Source: Achromobacter sp. HZ34
GTDB taxonomy: Bacteria > Pseudomonadota > Gammaproteobacteria > Burkholderiales > Burkholderiaceae_B
DNA: 42,125 bases
Direction: 5' to 3'
Assembly: GCF_002209485.1 (NCBI RefSeq)
Contig: NZ_NJIX01000012.1
Location: 1-42,125, forward strand
Part shown: positions 1 to 8,800 of the stretch, in pieces
How positions within the stretch are numbered: the first letter of the stretch is position 1
Layout: the number at the start of each line of letters is the position of its first letter
Made by a program: the position numbers and the translations under genes
The notes under the pieces: generated by a model
Databases searched by the model: none
Seen by the model: the letters and a program-made list of their open reading frames with translations, nothing else
Told to the model about the DNA's origin: nothing

Positions 1-2720
1 ACGTCCACGTACCATCGGACGTGATCGAGAACGTCCCGTGTTGACCTGCGGCGTTCGTCTGCGCGACAAATACCGCTTGGCCGGCGTCCGGATCAACGAT
101 ATCTAGCTTGCCGCTGGTCGAAAGCGTCGTATCTTCCTTGACGGTACCAGCATCCGCACCTACTGCATGCGGGGTAATAATGGCCGCATCGTCCGTGCCA
201 TTGATCGTTACCGTGACCGACTTCGTGTCGGTTCCGCCGTGGCCGTCGTCCACCTTAACCGTATAGGTCTCTTGGATATGGTCCTTGGCGGTCAGCGATT
301 GCGCTGCTGCATTGTCCAGCGTGTAGGTCCACTTGCCGGTTTGGTCAACCGTGAAGGTGCCGTAGGCGCCCTTCGCGTTGCCATCCACCGTCCAGGTGTG
401 GCTGTCGTTCGTATCGGTGTCCTGCTGGCTGAACTGGCCCGTCGCCGTCTGCGCTGCGTCTTCCGTCACCGAACCGGCAGTGGCGCCAGCCGGAGCCGTG
501 ATGACCGGGGCATCGTTCGTACCCTGGATCGTCACCGTGATCGTCGCAGGCGTGCCGTCTGCCGACGTGACCGTGAACTTCTCGGTCATCGACTCGTTGA
601 CACCCAGCGCCTGAACCGCCGGGTCAGCATTGTTCAGGTTGTACGTCCACGTGCCATCAGACGTAATCGAGAACGTACCGTGTTGACCTGCTGCGTTCGT
701 CTGCGCGACGAACACCGCCTGGCCAGCATCGGGATCCACAATGTCCAGCTTGCCGCTGGTCTGAAGCGTCGTGTCTTCCTTAACCGTACCGGCATCGCTG
801 CCAGTCGCGTGCGGCGTGATGATGGCGCCGTCATCCGCACCATTGATCGTCACAGTCACCGACTTCGTGTCGGTCCCGCCATGGCCATCGTCCACCTTGA
901 CGGTGTACGTTTCCTGGATATGATCTTTGGCGGTCAGCTGCTGAGCCGCTGCATTGTCCAGCGTATAGGTCCACTTGCCGGTCTGGTCAACCGTGAAGGT
1001 GCCATAGGCGCCCTTCGCGTTGCCGTCCACCGTCCAAGTGTGCATGTCGTTCGTATCGAGGTCCTGCTGGCTGAACTGCCCCGTTGCCGTCTGCGTGGCG
1101 TCTTCGGTGACAGAACCAACCGTCGAACCTGCAGGCGCACCGATCACCGGCGCGTCGTTCGTGCCCTGGATCGTCACCGTAATGGTGGCAGGCGTACCGT
1201 CAGCCGACGTGACCGTAAACTTCTCGGTCATCGACTCGTTCACGCCCAGCGCCTGGACTGCCGGGTCGGCGTTATTCAGGTTGTACGTCCACGTGCCATC
1301 GGACGTGATCGAGAACGTACCGTGCTGGCCCGCAGCGTTCGTCTGCGCCACGAACACCGCTTGACCAGCATCCGGATCAACGATATCCAGCTTGCCGCTG
1401 GTCTGGAGCGTCGTATCTTCCTTGACCGTACCCGCGTCAGCGCCCACGGCATGCGGCGTGATGATGGCCGCATCGTCCGTGCCGTTTATCGTCACCGTCA
1501 CCGACTTCGTGTCGGTCCCGCCATGGCCGTCGTCAACCTTGACGGTATAGGTTTCCTGGATGTGGTCATTGGCGGTCAAGGATTGCGCCGCTGCGTTATC
1601 CAGCGTGTACGTCCACTTGCCGGTCTGGTCAACGCTGAAGGTGCCATAAGCCCCCTTCGCATTACCATCCACGGTCCACGTGTGCGTATCGCTCGCATCC
1701 ACGTCAACCTTGCTGAACTGGCCGCTTGCCGTCTGCGCGGTGTCCTCGGTCAAGGAGCCGACGTCCGATCCTGCCGGAGCAGTGATCGTCGGGGCGTCGT
1801 TCGTGCCCAGGATCTGGACCCTGACCGTGCTGGTCGTACCGTCGATCGTGGCGACCGTGAACGTCTCCGTACGCGTGTCATTGACGCCCAAGGCCTGCAC
1901 CGCGCTGGCCGCGTTGTCGAGCGTGAAGCTCCACGTGCCATCGGTTCCCAAGGTAAACGTGCCGAACTGCGACTTGGAGGTCTGCGCCACGAAAGCGGCC
2001 TGGCCCGCGTCAGGATCGACCACATCCAGCTTGCCGCTGGTCTGGAGTGTCGTGTCTTCCTTCACCGTGCCGGCGTCAGCCCCCACCGCATGCGGGGTGA
2101 TGATGGCGCCGTCATCGACACCATTGATCGTCACAGTGACCGTCTTCGTCGCCGTGCCGCCGTGGCCGTCATCGACTTGAACGGTGTAGGTCTCGGTGAT
2201 GTGGTCCTTGGCGGTCAGCGGCTGCGCGGCCGCGTTATCCAGCGTATACGTCCACTTGCCGGTCTGGTCCACGCTGAACGTGCCATAGGTACCCTTGGCA
2301 CTGCCCACGACACTCCAGGTATGGGTATCGGTAGTATCGATGTCCGTCTTGCTGAACTGGCCGCTCGCGGCCTGCGCGGCGTCTTCCGTCACCGATCCGG
2401 TGTCGGAACCGCTCGGCGCATCGATCACCGGCGCGTCATTGGTACCCTGGATGGTCACGGTCACGGTGCCCGTCGCGCCATCAGCCGACCGCACCGTGAA
2501 GCTTTCCGTCATGCTCTCGCCCACGGCAAGCGCCTGGACCGCGGGATCGGCGTTGTTCAACTGATAGGACCAGGTCCCGTCAGCGCCAATCGAGAAAGTC
2601 CCATGCGCGCCTGCGGTATTCGTCTGTGGGGCGAACACCTCCTGAGTCGGATCCGTGCTCAGGACCAGCAGCTTGCCAGTGGACGACAGGGTGGTGTCTT
2701 CCTTGACGGTACCTTCGCCA
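1..2720 (-). repeat. 642-bp tandem coding repeats (two VCBS domains per unit)
   Basis: The same codons recur at 201, 843, 1485 and 2124 (the segment reading ttgatcgt or its variant), giving periods of 642, 642 and 639 bp, that is 214, 214 and 213 residues. Each unit carries two related domains, type A (ends IQGTNDAPVI) and type B (ends TINGTDDAAII). The two units nearest the left edge are almost identical in protein; the unit nearest the N-terminus is the most divergent, as expected if the array grew by duplication away from the retention module. The array continues past the left edge, so copy number cannot be counted and assemblies may collapse it. Confidence 0.93.
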
Positions 2721-3280
2721 TTGCCCGAAACCAGCGAAACGCTATTGGTCCCCGTCGTAGCGGGGCCGTTCGCAGCGGTGTCGTTCGTCGTGTCGGCGCC
2801 ACCTCCGGTCGGCTGGAGTATTGTCTCTTCGGCACCAGCAGGACGCGGATAGGCCAGGTCCAGCGGCGTGGTCTGCTCCAGAATCCGCGCCAGGCGCACG
2901 AAACTGCTGCCGCCGGCATCGCCGGAACCGGCGGATACGAGCGCCGCGGTGGGATCCAGGGTGTCGAAAGGATCCTGGCCGGACTGCAGGGCCGCCAGCA
3001 AGCGGTCCGAATCCGTCCCTTGCGGGTTGGCCACGCTGGCTTCGCTCTTGTCTGCGCCGGCAGTCAGGTCTTGCGTCAGCGAAACATCCCTGTTCTCGCC
3101 GATCAGGATAGGCATCCCCCCCTCGACCTGCAGCGATACCGTCGCGCCAGGACCGGTCACGATCTCCGTATCCGGCGGTATGTGGCTGCCTACATGCAAG
3201 GCAGTCAGCGAGCCGTCAGCATTACGCATCCAGGCTTGGCCGGTGATCTGAAGAATGGTGGCGGGAAGGGTGTAGGCCAT
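1..3280 (-). CDS. LapA-like giant VCBS-repeat adhesin with N-terminal retention module (5' part)
   Basis: This is the first ~1093 codons of a very large surface adhesin; no stop is reached, so the gene continues beyond base 1. The ATG at 3280 has a GGAG Shine-Dalgarno 8 nt upstream. Residues 1-~135 match the retention module of type-I-secreted LapA-family adhesins, which plugs the outer-membrane TolC-like pore: an ITGQAW strand, a TGPGATVSLQV strand, a DPTAAL segment at residues 110-114 and a closing SSFVRLARI. The di-alanine at 112-113 sits where LapG-type periplasmic proteases cut LapA (TAAG). A short low-complexity linker follows, then from about residue 190 alternating VCBS-like domains of ~107 residues, each ending in GTNDAP- or NGTDD-type motifs (eight complete, one partial). 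Expected role: cell-surface attachment and biofilm formation, released when c-di-GMP falls. The C-terminal secretion signal and lapBCE/lapDG partners are outside the window. Family assignment is confident; LapG cleavage is inferred. Confidence 0.9.
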   Translation of the reverse strand, partial: MAYTLPATILQITGQAWMRNADGSLTALHVGSHIPPDTEIVTGPGATVSLQVEGGMPILIGENRDVSLTQDLTAGADKSEASVANPQGTDSDRLLAALQSGQDPFDTLDPTAALVSAGSGDAGGSSFVRLARILEQTTPLDLAYPRPAGAEETILQPTGGGADTTNDTAANGPATTGTNSVSLVSGNGEGTVKEDTTLSSTGKLLVLSTDPTQEVFAPQTNTAGAHGTFSIGADGTWSYQLNNADPAVQALAVGESMTESFTVRSADGATGTVTVTIQGTNDAPVIDAPSGSDTGSVTEDAAQAASGQFSKTDIDTTDTHTWSVVGSAKGTYGTFSVDQTGKWTYTLDNAAAQPLTAKDHITETYTVQVDDGHGGTATKTVTVTINGVDDGAIITPHAVGADAGTVKEDTTLQTSGKLDVVDPDAGQAAFVAQTSKSQFGTFTLGTDGTWSFTLDNAASAVQALGVNDTRTETFTVATIDGTTSTVRVQILGTNDAPTITAPAGSDVGSLTEDTAQTASGQFSKVDVDASDTHTWTVDGNAKGAYGTFSVDQTGKWTYTLDNAAAQSLTANDHIQETYTVKVDDGHGGTDTKSVTVTINGTDDAAIITPHAVGADAGTVKEDTTLQTSGKLDIVDPDAGQAVFVAQTNAAGQHGTFSITSDGTWTYNLNNADPAVQALGVNESMTEKFTVTSADGTPATITVTIQGTNDAPVIGAPAGSTVGSVTEDATQTATGQFSQQDLDTNDMHTWTVDGNAKGAYGTFTVDQTGKWTYTLDNAAAQQLTAKDHIQETYTVKVDDGHGGTDTKSVTVTINGADDGAIITPHATGSDAGTVKEDTTLQTSGKLDIVDPDAGQAVFVAQTNAAGQHGTFSITSDGTWTYNLNNADPAVQALGVNESMTEKFTVTSADGTPATITVTIQGTNDAPVITAPAGATAGSVTEDAAQTATGQFSQQDTDTNDSHTWTVDGNAKGAYGTFTVDQTGKWTYTLDNAAAQSLTAKDHIQETYTVKVDDGHGGTDTKSVTVTINGTDDAAIITPHAVGADAGTVKEDTTLSTSGKLDIVDPDAGQAVFVAQTNAAGQHGTFSITSDGTWT

Positions 3281-3588
3281 GAGGGTTACTCCAAAAGGAT
3301 CTGGTGATCCTATGGATCCCTTACCCCCCGGGCATTGTCCTCAAGTACATGGTACGCAACGAATTTGTATCAATACGATATTGATCAGCACAAACCTGCG
3401 GGCTTAGCAGAAATTAATCGCAAATTTAGGAATAGCCTATCGCGTAGAAGCTACATGAAGGCAGTGATTATCTGTGCGAAAGTAGCCGGTACGACTCGTC
3501 TCACCGTGCGATACGACGGGAGTTTGAGATGTGTCAGGAACGGACTGGATGGGGCTTGTCCAGCCGGGCCGGTGGCGATCGATAGCCG
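3281..3588 (-). promoter_or_regulatory. Upstream region of the adhesin gene with an AT-rich dyad
   Basis: This gene-free stretch holds the adhesin 5' region. It contains an AT-rich patch (about 3355-3440), unlike the GC-rich surroundings, with a perfect inverted repeat at 3369-3385 (arms ATCAATA and TATTGAT, loop CGA). On the minus strand a TTGTGC box followed about 16-17 nt later by GATACA/ATACAA could form a sigma-70 promoter overlapping this dyad. The dyad therefore looks like an operator for a regulator of adhesin expression; which one cannot be told. No open reading frame here looks like a gene. Confidence 0.5.
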
Positions 3589-3617
3589 CGCACCTGATTG
3601 CCCCGCACCTGATTGCC
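3589..3617. repeat. Two tandem copies of a 14-bp word (period 15)
   Basis: The word CGCACCTGATTGCC occurs at 3589-3602 and again at 3604-3617. The second copy supplies part of the left arm of the adjacent hairpin at 3611-3644, so the hairpin region looks partly duplicated. No function is evident beyond that. Confidence 0.8.
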
Positions 3618-3644
3618 GCACCCCATGATCGGGGCGCGGCAATC
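3611..3644 (-). terminator. Hairpin just after the atoE stop codon, probable terminator
   Basis: The arms 3611-3624 and 3631-3644 form a 14-bp stem with one G-U pair in minus-strand RNA and a six-base loop. It begins six bases past the end of the transporter gene. There is no U-run after it, so it may act as a 3'-end stabiliser or a weak terminator rather than a classical intrinsic terminator. Confidence 0.55.
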
Positions 3645-3650
3645 GACCGC

Positions 3651-5099
3651 TTACGGCAGCATCGGCGGTTTGTAGTCGAGCGTGGACGCCAGCGCCCACA
3701 ACATGATCAGCACGATAGGCGCATGCACGATCAATTGCGTAAACGTAAAACCGACCACGTCGCGCGCACGCACGCCCAGCACACCCAGCAAAGGCAACAT
3801 CCAGAAGGGATTGATCAGGTTGGGCAAGGCTTCCGCGGCGTTATAGACGGTCACGGCCCAGCCCAGGTGGACGTGCAGATCATTCGCGGCCTGCATGACA
3901 TAAGGTGCTTCGATGATCCACTTGCCGCCGCCCGAGGGCACGAAGAAGCCCAGCACCGCCGAATAGACACCCATCAAGGCGGGGAAGGACGCATGCGACG
4001 ACACCGATACGAAGAACGACGACAGCATGTGCGTCAAAGTATGGCCGTCAGCACCAGCCGCCTTGGTCAGGATGAAGGCCACCCCGCCATACAAGGGAAA
4101 CTGGATCAGGACGCCGCCCACCGACGGCACCGACTTGGCCACCGCGGCCAGGAAACTGCGCGGGCGCCAGTGCAACAACATGCCCAGCATCAGGAACAGG
4201 AAGTTATAGGTATTCAGATTGGAAATCGCCAGCACGCCATTCTTGGTGCTGAACTCGTTGTAGATCCAGATGCCGCCCAATGCCACGATCAGCAGGGTCA
4301 GGATCGGGCTGTACTCCATCCAATCCCCGGGACGCGAAGGCGGCGCGGCCTTCGCCACCGGCTGGCTGACATCCACGCCCAGGTCCTGCGCAGTGACGGC
4401 CTTGTCGCCGCGCGGGGTGGAATAGAACGCCACGATCAACGTGGCGATGGTCAACGCCACCGCGATTGCCATGGACTGCCACAGAAATATGGTCTCCGAA
4501 AACGGCAGCACCCCGGTGATCTGCAACAGCGACGGCGGCAAGCTGGCCGGATTGGCCTGCAATTGCGCGGGCGCGGAGCTGAGGCCCAGCGCCCAGGTCG
4601 CGCCCATGCCCATATACGCGGCGGCACCTGCCGCGCGGTAATCCATGCGCAGGTCCGTGCGGCGCGCCAAGGCGCGGGCCAGCAAGCCACTGAAGATCAG
4701 GCTGATGGCCCAGTTGAACAGGGACGTGGCGATGCTGATGAAAGCGATGAAGCAGATGGCGCCACGTGCCGTCTTGGGCAGGCGGGCCAGGCGCTCGATC
4801 AAGCCGGCGGCCGGCGGCGAAACGGCCACCACGTAGCCGGAAATTGCCACGAACGCCATCTGCATGGTGAACGGGATCAAGGACCAGAAGCCGTCGCCAA
4901 AGGCGATGCCCACTTTCTGCACCGGTGCGCCGATGGCGACGGCGCCCAGCGCGCACACCAGCACGGCAATGACCGCGAAGATGTAGGCGTCCGGGAACCA
5001 CTTTTCCGACCAGGCGGTAACACCGGCGGCCAGGCGTTCCAGGCCGCCTCCCGATTCCGCTTCGGCGGGCGCTTGTTTGGCTAGAGCTTCAGTTTTCAT
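3651..5099 (-). CDS. atoE: Short-chain fatty acid transporter, AtoE family
   Basis: An integral inner-membrane carrier of 482 residues, the usual AtoE length. I chose the ATG at 5099 because AAGGGG lies 8 nt upstream; an in-frame ATG at 5153 would overlap the preceding gene. The protein starts with a short soluble segment (to about residue 20) and then shows roughly a dozen hydrophobic segments. Recognisable family stretches are TAWSEKWFPDAYIFAVI near the N-terminus, GYVVAVSPPAAGLIERLARL, TSLFNWAISLIFSGLLA, and FVPSGGGKWIIEAP with LPNLINPFWMLPLLG towards the C-terminus. AtoE proteins import acetoacetate and other short-chain fatty acids. It lies 50 nt downstream of the molybdo-oxidoreductase gene on the same strand and probably shares its mRNA, suggesting that it imports the substrate, or exports the product, of that enzyme. 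The family call is firm; the substrate is not known. Confidence 0.88.
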   Translation of the reverse strand: MKTEALAKQAPAEAESGGGLERLAAGVTAWSEKWFPDAYIFAVIAVLVCALGAVAIGAPVQKVGIAFGDGFWSLIPFTMQMAFVAISGYVVAVSPPAAGLIERLARLPKTARGAICFIAFISIATSLFNWAISLIFSGLLARALARRTDLRMDYRAAGAAAYMGMGATWALGLSSAPAQLQANPASLPPSLLQITGVLPFSETIFLWQSMAIAVALTIATLIVAFYSTPRGDKAVTAQDLGVDVSQPVAKAAPPSRPGDWMEYSPILTLLIVALGGIWIYNEFSTKNGVLAISNLNTYNFLFLMLGMLLHWRPRSFLAAVAKSVPSVGGVLIQFPLYGGVAFILTKAAGADGHTLTHMLSSFFVSVSSHASFPALMGVYSAVLGFFVPSGGGKWIIEAPYVMQAANDLHVHLGWAVTVYNAAEALPNLINPFWMLPLLGVLGVRARDVVGFTFTQLIVHAPIVLIMLWALASTLDYKPPMLP

Positions 5100-5149
5100 G
5101 CATTTCCCCTTGGTTGTGTCCGTTGTTGCGTCATGCTTCGATAAATAAT

Positions 5150-8100
5150 TCAAGCGTCAAGCACCAGATCCGCGACAGGCACGGCCTGGCAAGTCAGGCA
5201 GATGTCCGGATCCTCCGGCTCGGCCCCATGCAGATGGCGCACCTGTCCGCTGACGATGCGCACCGCACAGCTTTCGCACTGCCCCACCCGGCAGCCGCTG
5301 GGCAGGTTCAGGCCCTGGCTCTCGGCGAAGCTCAGCAAGGTGCCGCGTGCGCTGGTCCAGGTGGATGTCACATCGCCCGACCGCGCGAAGCGCACCGCAT
5401 GAGTAGCGTCGCCGCCGAGGACCGGCGCGGGCGGCGACCTAAAGACTTCACTGAAGATATCGAATGCGGGTACGCCCCGCGCGATCAGGTCTTCGGTAAG
5501 GCTGCGCATCATCGCTTCGGATCCGCACATATAGAAACGCGCACGGCGGCGCAGCAGCGAATCGTCCACGCAGGCGGCGTCCAGCCGCCGGGCGCCGCGG
5601 CCATCCTCGGGCAAGGGATGGGCGTAGTAGTCCACGATCGTCAAGCGCGGCAGCCGCGCGCGCAGCTCGGCCAAACGCTCGGCATAGGCATGATGGCGGC
5701 CATTGCGGTTGGCGTAGTGCAGCCACACTTCGGGCAGTTCCCGCGACGCCCCCGCTTCCTGCGCCTGCGCGGCCAAGGTTTCCAGGTGCGCGATGAAAGG
5801 CGTGATGCCGATACCCGCGGCGAAACACACCAGCGGCTTGGGCGAACGCGTCGGTACGATGAAACTGCCGCCCGGCGCACCCAGGCGAACACTGTCGCCC
5901 AAGCGCAGTTGCTTGTGCAGATGGCCCGACATACGGCCGTGCCACGCTGCGCCATCCGTGCCGGTGCCGTATTGCCGGCGTACGGCAACGCGATACTCGC
6001 GGCGGGGCGAGGTGGCAGGCGAAATCGCGGATCCGACCAGGGAATAAGCGCGCAGCAGCTTCTCCGCCGGACCGGCAGCGACTTCGATGGTGACGTGCTG
6101 GCCCGGTTGATAGTCGGGCAAGGTCCCGCCATCGGCGGCGGTGAAAGTGATTTCGAGCACGTCGCGCGTGCGGGGATAAAGATGGCTGACGACGAAGGCG
6201 CGCGTGCCGGTCCAGGACCGACGTTGCGGATCGACCGAGGCATCGCGCTCCAGATCGCAGGGAAAGGCCCGCATCGGAACCGACCCGCTGACGGGGTCTG
6301 CCTGCGCGGCCGTGATCAGGGCGTTGTAGTTGCTGCCTGAAACGCCGCCCGGCGCCCGCACGGCATAGCCTTCCTGCCCTATCTCCGGGCACGGTTGCCA
6401 CCAGCCGTAGTCCGCCACCACTACATCGTCATTAAGGTCGTCATCGACCAGCGCAACGAAGCGGGCCTGTCCCACCGGCGTGGCAAGCCGCACCCAATCA
6501 CCGTCGACGATACCCTTGCGCGCCGCCAGCCCGCGTCCCAATGCCGCGCGCGGCAACGGTGCCCGCTTGCGCAGGGACACCAGGGACCGATGCTGGCTGT
6601 GGCAGTAGTAGCCGCTTTTCGCCGAAGTCAGCACCAGCGGATACTGGCTGCCGCCGGCTTCGGCCGGCGACGCCGCGTGGACTGGCATCGGTGCGTAACC
6701 GTGGCGCAGCAGACGTTCGGAATACAGTTCGACCCTTCGCGTTTCCGTGGCGAAACCGGTGACCGGCTGCGCGCGTGGCACAGCCGTGGCGCCGGCCAGG
6801 GGCCAACCGGCCCGCCGCGGGCGGTCTGGTCCTGCGGCGTCCGGCAGCGCGTACTTTCGGTCACTGCCGCGCAGGGCCGGACTCAAGGTTCCTCCGGCCG
6901 CTCGCAGGTCCGCGACCCGGATACCCAAAGGGGCAAGGATGTGGTCCCAGCCGCGCTCCAGGCTGCCATCGAAGAACAAGTTGCCCATGCCCAGGCGGCA
7001 AGCCAGGTCGAAGACGATGTCATTGTCCGAGCGTGACTCGCCTCGGGGCGTCACCATGCGGGGACGCAACTGGATGCGCGACTCGGCCGCCTGGTTGATC
7101 TCGAATCCCACGCGCAGCCCTTCGCGCTCCCACGGCGTATTCACCGGCAGCAACACGTCCGCATATCGCGCACTCGGCGTTTCGAACAGGTCGAGATGGA
7201 CGTGGAATTCCAGTGCCCGCAATGCGGCTTCCGCCATCTCGACATCGCCTTGCGAGGCAAGCGGATTGGAGCCGAAGCCGAACAGGGCACGCACGGGATA
7301 AGGCTGGCCTTCCAGGATGGCCTTGTACAGATCGCGGGCAGTGACCCAGCCATTCGCAGGCGGCCCCAAGGGGCGCTCCGCCAGGCCCAGGGCCTTGGCG
7401 CTTTGCGCAGGGCTGATGAGGTCCAGGCCATTGACCTTGTTCACGGCATGCCGCGCGTACTGCCGGTTGCCGCCCGGGACATCGAAGCTGCCCGTCAAGG
7501 CATGCAGCACCGCCACGGCTCTTTCGGTCTGCGTGGCGTTGCTGTGTTGGCCGATGCCCGTCCACGCGTGGTAGGCGACCGGGCCGCTGGTCGCCAGCAG
7601 GTCGGCGGCCGCCAGCAAGGTCTCCGGCGGCACGCTGGTGATTTCCGCTACGCGCGCCGGGGTGTAGGCGGACGCCTCCCGTGCCAGCAGCGCCAGGACG
7701 GGCAGGCAGCGTACGCCGCGGCCATCGTGCAAGGGAATGTCGTAGGCGCCGCTCAGGGCGTAGTGCGCGCCGCCCTGGTCGGCCGCGGCCAGGCGGGTGT
7801 CATAAGGCGCCGGACCGTCAAGGTCGCCGCGCCATGCGACGAAGACCGGCGTGGGCGTCGACTCGTTCGTAGTGCCGGACGCGGCGTCCGAAGCCACGTC
7901 GTCCGAAGCTGCTTCGTCTGGAGCCGTGAAACCAGCCCGTGGCCCAGCGCCCGCAACAGCGCCGGCCGATTTGCCGCAAGGCACGTCATCCCAAGCCACA
8001 TCCTCGGCCCGCAGGAAGTGCCCCGTGTCAACGCGTACCAGCAACGGGGCGTTGGTCCACTCCCGCACGAAAGCGGCGTCGTAGCGTTGTGTGTCCAGTA

Positions 8101-8800
8101 GCTGATGGATCAGGCCCAGCGCCAGCGCGGCGTCGGTCCCGGGACGTACCGGCAACCAGGCGTCGGCTTGTCCGGCCAGCGCGGTGCGGCGAGGATCGAC
8201 CACCATCAGCCGGGCGCCGCGCGCACGGCCGACACCGATGGCGTTGGCCTGGGCCAGCCAGGTGTTGGTGGGATTGTGGCCCCACAGCAGAATCAGGCCC
8301 GCGCCTGAGTAATCCGCCACCGGCATGCCGCTGCCGTACGTGAAGGCGTGGGCAAAATCCTTGTGCCAGTTGCAGATTTCGGTCGCGTAGCAGATGTTGG
8401 GACTGCCGAAGGCGCGCACGAAGCGTTCGATCCAGTCGATGCTGTCGGACAGCGGCGTGCCGGAGGGGGTGGTGACGCTAAAGGCCACGGCTTCCGGCCC
8501 GCTCTGGTCGCGGATTTCTCCCAGGCGCGCCGCCACCAGGGTCAGCGCTTCTTCCCAGCTGATACGTTCCCAGCCGGGGTCGGCATCCCCTTTGGGCCGG
8601 GTACGGCGCATGGGATGCAGAATGCGATGGGGGCTGTGCACCAGTTCCGGCGCGGCGCGGCCCTTCATGCACATGGCCTGCCCGGTAGGGTGCGCGGTGT
8701 CCGGCACGACACGCAGCAGCGCGTCGTGGTCGACGATGTTGCGTGTGCCGCAACGTGAACGGCATAAGGTGCAGTAGCCGCTGATCTCGATTGCGCCCAT
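5150..8800 (-). CDS. Molybdopterin oxidoreductase fused to an FNR/2Fe-2S reductase
   Basis: A single 1216-residue chain joins a catalytic molybdoenzyme to its own electron-transfer module. Residues 1-~55 bind a [4Fe-4S] cluster (C10, C13, C17, C44). The body to about residue 850 is a bis-MGD oxidoreductase (formate dehydrogenase/assimilatory nitrate reductase type), with the ATEICNWHKD segment offering a candidate molybdenum-ligand cysteine and a C-terminal dinucleotide-binding domain. About 890-1125 is a ferredoxin-reductase module: flavin motif RAYSLVGS, nucleotide motif GIGITPF and YMCGSEAMM. The end is a plant-type [2Fe-2S] domain (SGCRVGQCESC, then ICLTC), as in phthalate dioxygenase reductase. 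It has no Tat signal, so it is cytoplasmic and probably NAD(P)H-linked. I prefer ATG 8800 because homologous enzymes begin just before this cysteine motif; a GTG at 8836 would add 12 residues. The substrate is unknown; formate, nitrate or an organic acid are all possible. Confidence 0.87.
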   Translation of the reverse strand: MGAIEISGYCTLCRSRCGTRNIVDHDALLRVVPDTAHPTGQAMCMKGRAAPELVHSPHRILHPMRRTRPKGDADPGWERISWEEALTLVAARLGEIRDQSGPEAVAFSVTTPSGTPLSDSIDWIERFVRAFGSPNICYATEICNWHKDFAHAFTYGSGMPVADYSGAGLILLWGHNPTNTWLAQANAIGVGRARGARLMVVDPRRTALAGQADAWLPVRPGTDAALALGLIHQLLDTQRYDAAFVREWTNAPLLVRVDTGHFLRAEDVAWDDVPCGKSAGAVAGAGPRAGFTAPDEAASDDVASDAASGTTNESTPTPVFVAWRGDLDGPAPYDTRLAAADQGGAHYALSGAYDIPLHDGRGVRCLPVLALLAREASAYTPARVAEITSVPPETLLAAADLLATSGPVAYHAWTGIGQHSNATQTERAVAVLHALTGSFDVPGGNRQYARHAVNKVNGLDLISPAQSAKALGLAERPLGPPANGWVTARDLYKAILEGQPYPVRALFGFGSNPLASQGDVEMAEAALRALEFHVHLDLFETPSARYADVLLPVNTPWEREGLRVGFEINQAAESRIQLRPRMVTPRGESRSDNDIVFDLACRLGMGNLFFDGSLERGWDHILAPLGIRVADLRAAGGTLSPALRGSDRKYALPDAAGPDRPRRAGWPLAGATAVPRAQPVTGFATETRRVELYSERLLRHGYAPMPVHAASPAEAGGSQYPLVLTSAKSGYYCHSQHRSLVSLRKRAPLPRAALGRGLAARKGIVDGDWVRLATPVGQARFVALVDDDLNDDVVVADYGWWQPCPEIGQEGYAVRAPGGVSGSNYNALITAAQADPVSGSVPMRAFPCDLERDASVDPQRRSWTGTRAFVVSHLYPRTRDVLEITFTAADGGTLPDYQPGQHVTIEVAAGPAEKLLRAYSLVGSAISPATSPRREYRVAVRRQYGTGTDGAAWHGRMSGHLHKQLRLGDSVRLGAPGGSFIVPTRSPKPLVCFAAGIGITPFIAHLETLAAQAQEAGASRELPEVWLHYANRNGRHHAYAERLAELRARLPRLTIVDYYAHPLPEDGRGARRLDAACVDDSLLRRRARFYMCGSEAMMRSLTEDLIARGVPAFDIFSEVFRSPPAPVLGGDATHAVRFARSGDVTSTWTSARGTLLSFAESQGLNLPSGCRVGQCESCAVRIVSGQVRHLHGAEPEDPDICLTCQAVPVADLVLDA

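Noticed and set aside
1-2720. CRISPR or satellite interpretation of the 642-bp repeats
   Set aside because: Units are continuous coding sequence with no spacers and encode VCBS domains.
167-3307. A 1046-codon plus-strand open frame
   Set aside because: It is the antisense of the VCBS adhesin; its protein is Arg/His-rich with repeated segments mirroring the repeats, and the minus strand carries a coherent retention module and VCBS domains.
3531-5084. A 517-codon plus-strand open frame
   Set aside because: Antisense of the AtoE gene; composition is Gln/His/Arg-rich with no domain.
5114-6340. A 408-codon plus-strand open frame
   Set aside because: Shadow of the reductase part of the molybdoenzyme, no recognisable fold.
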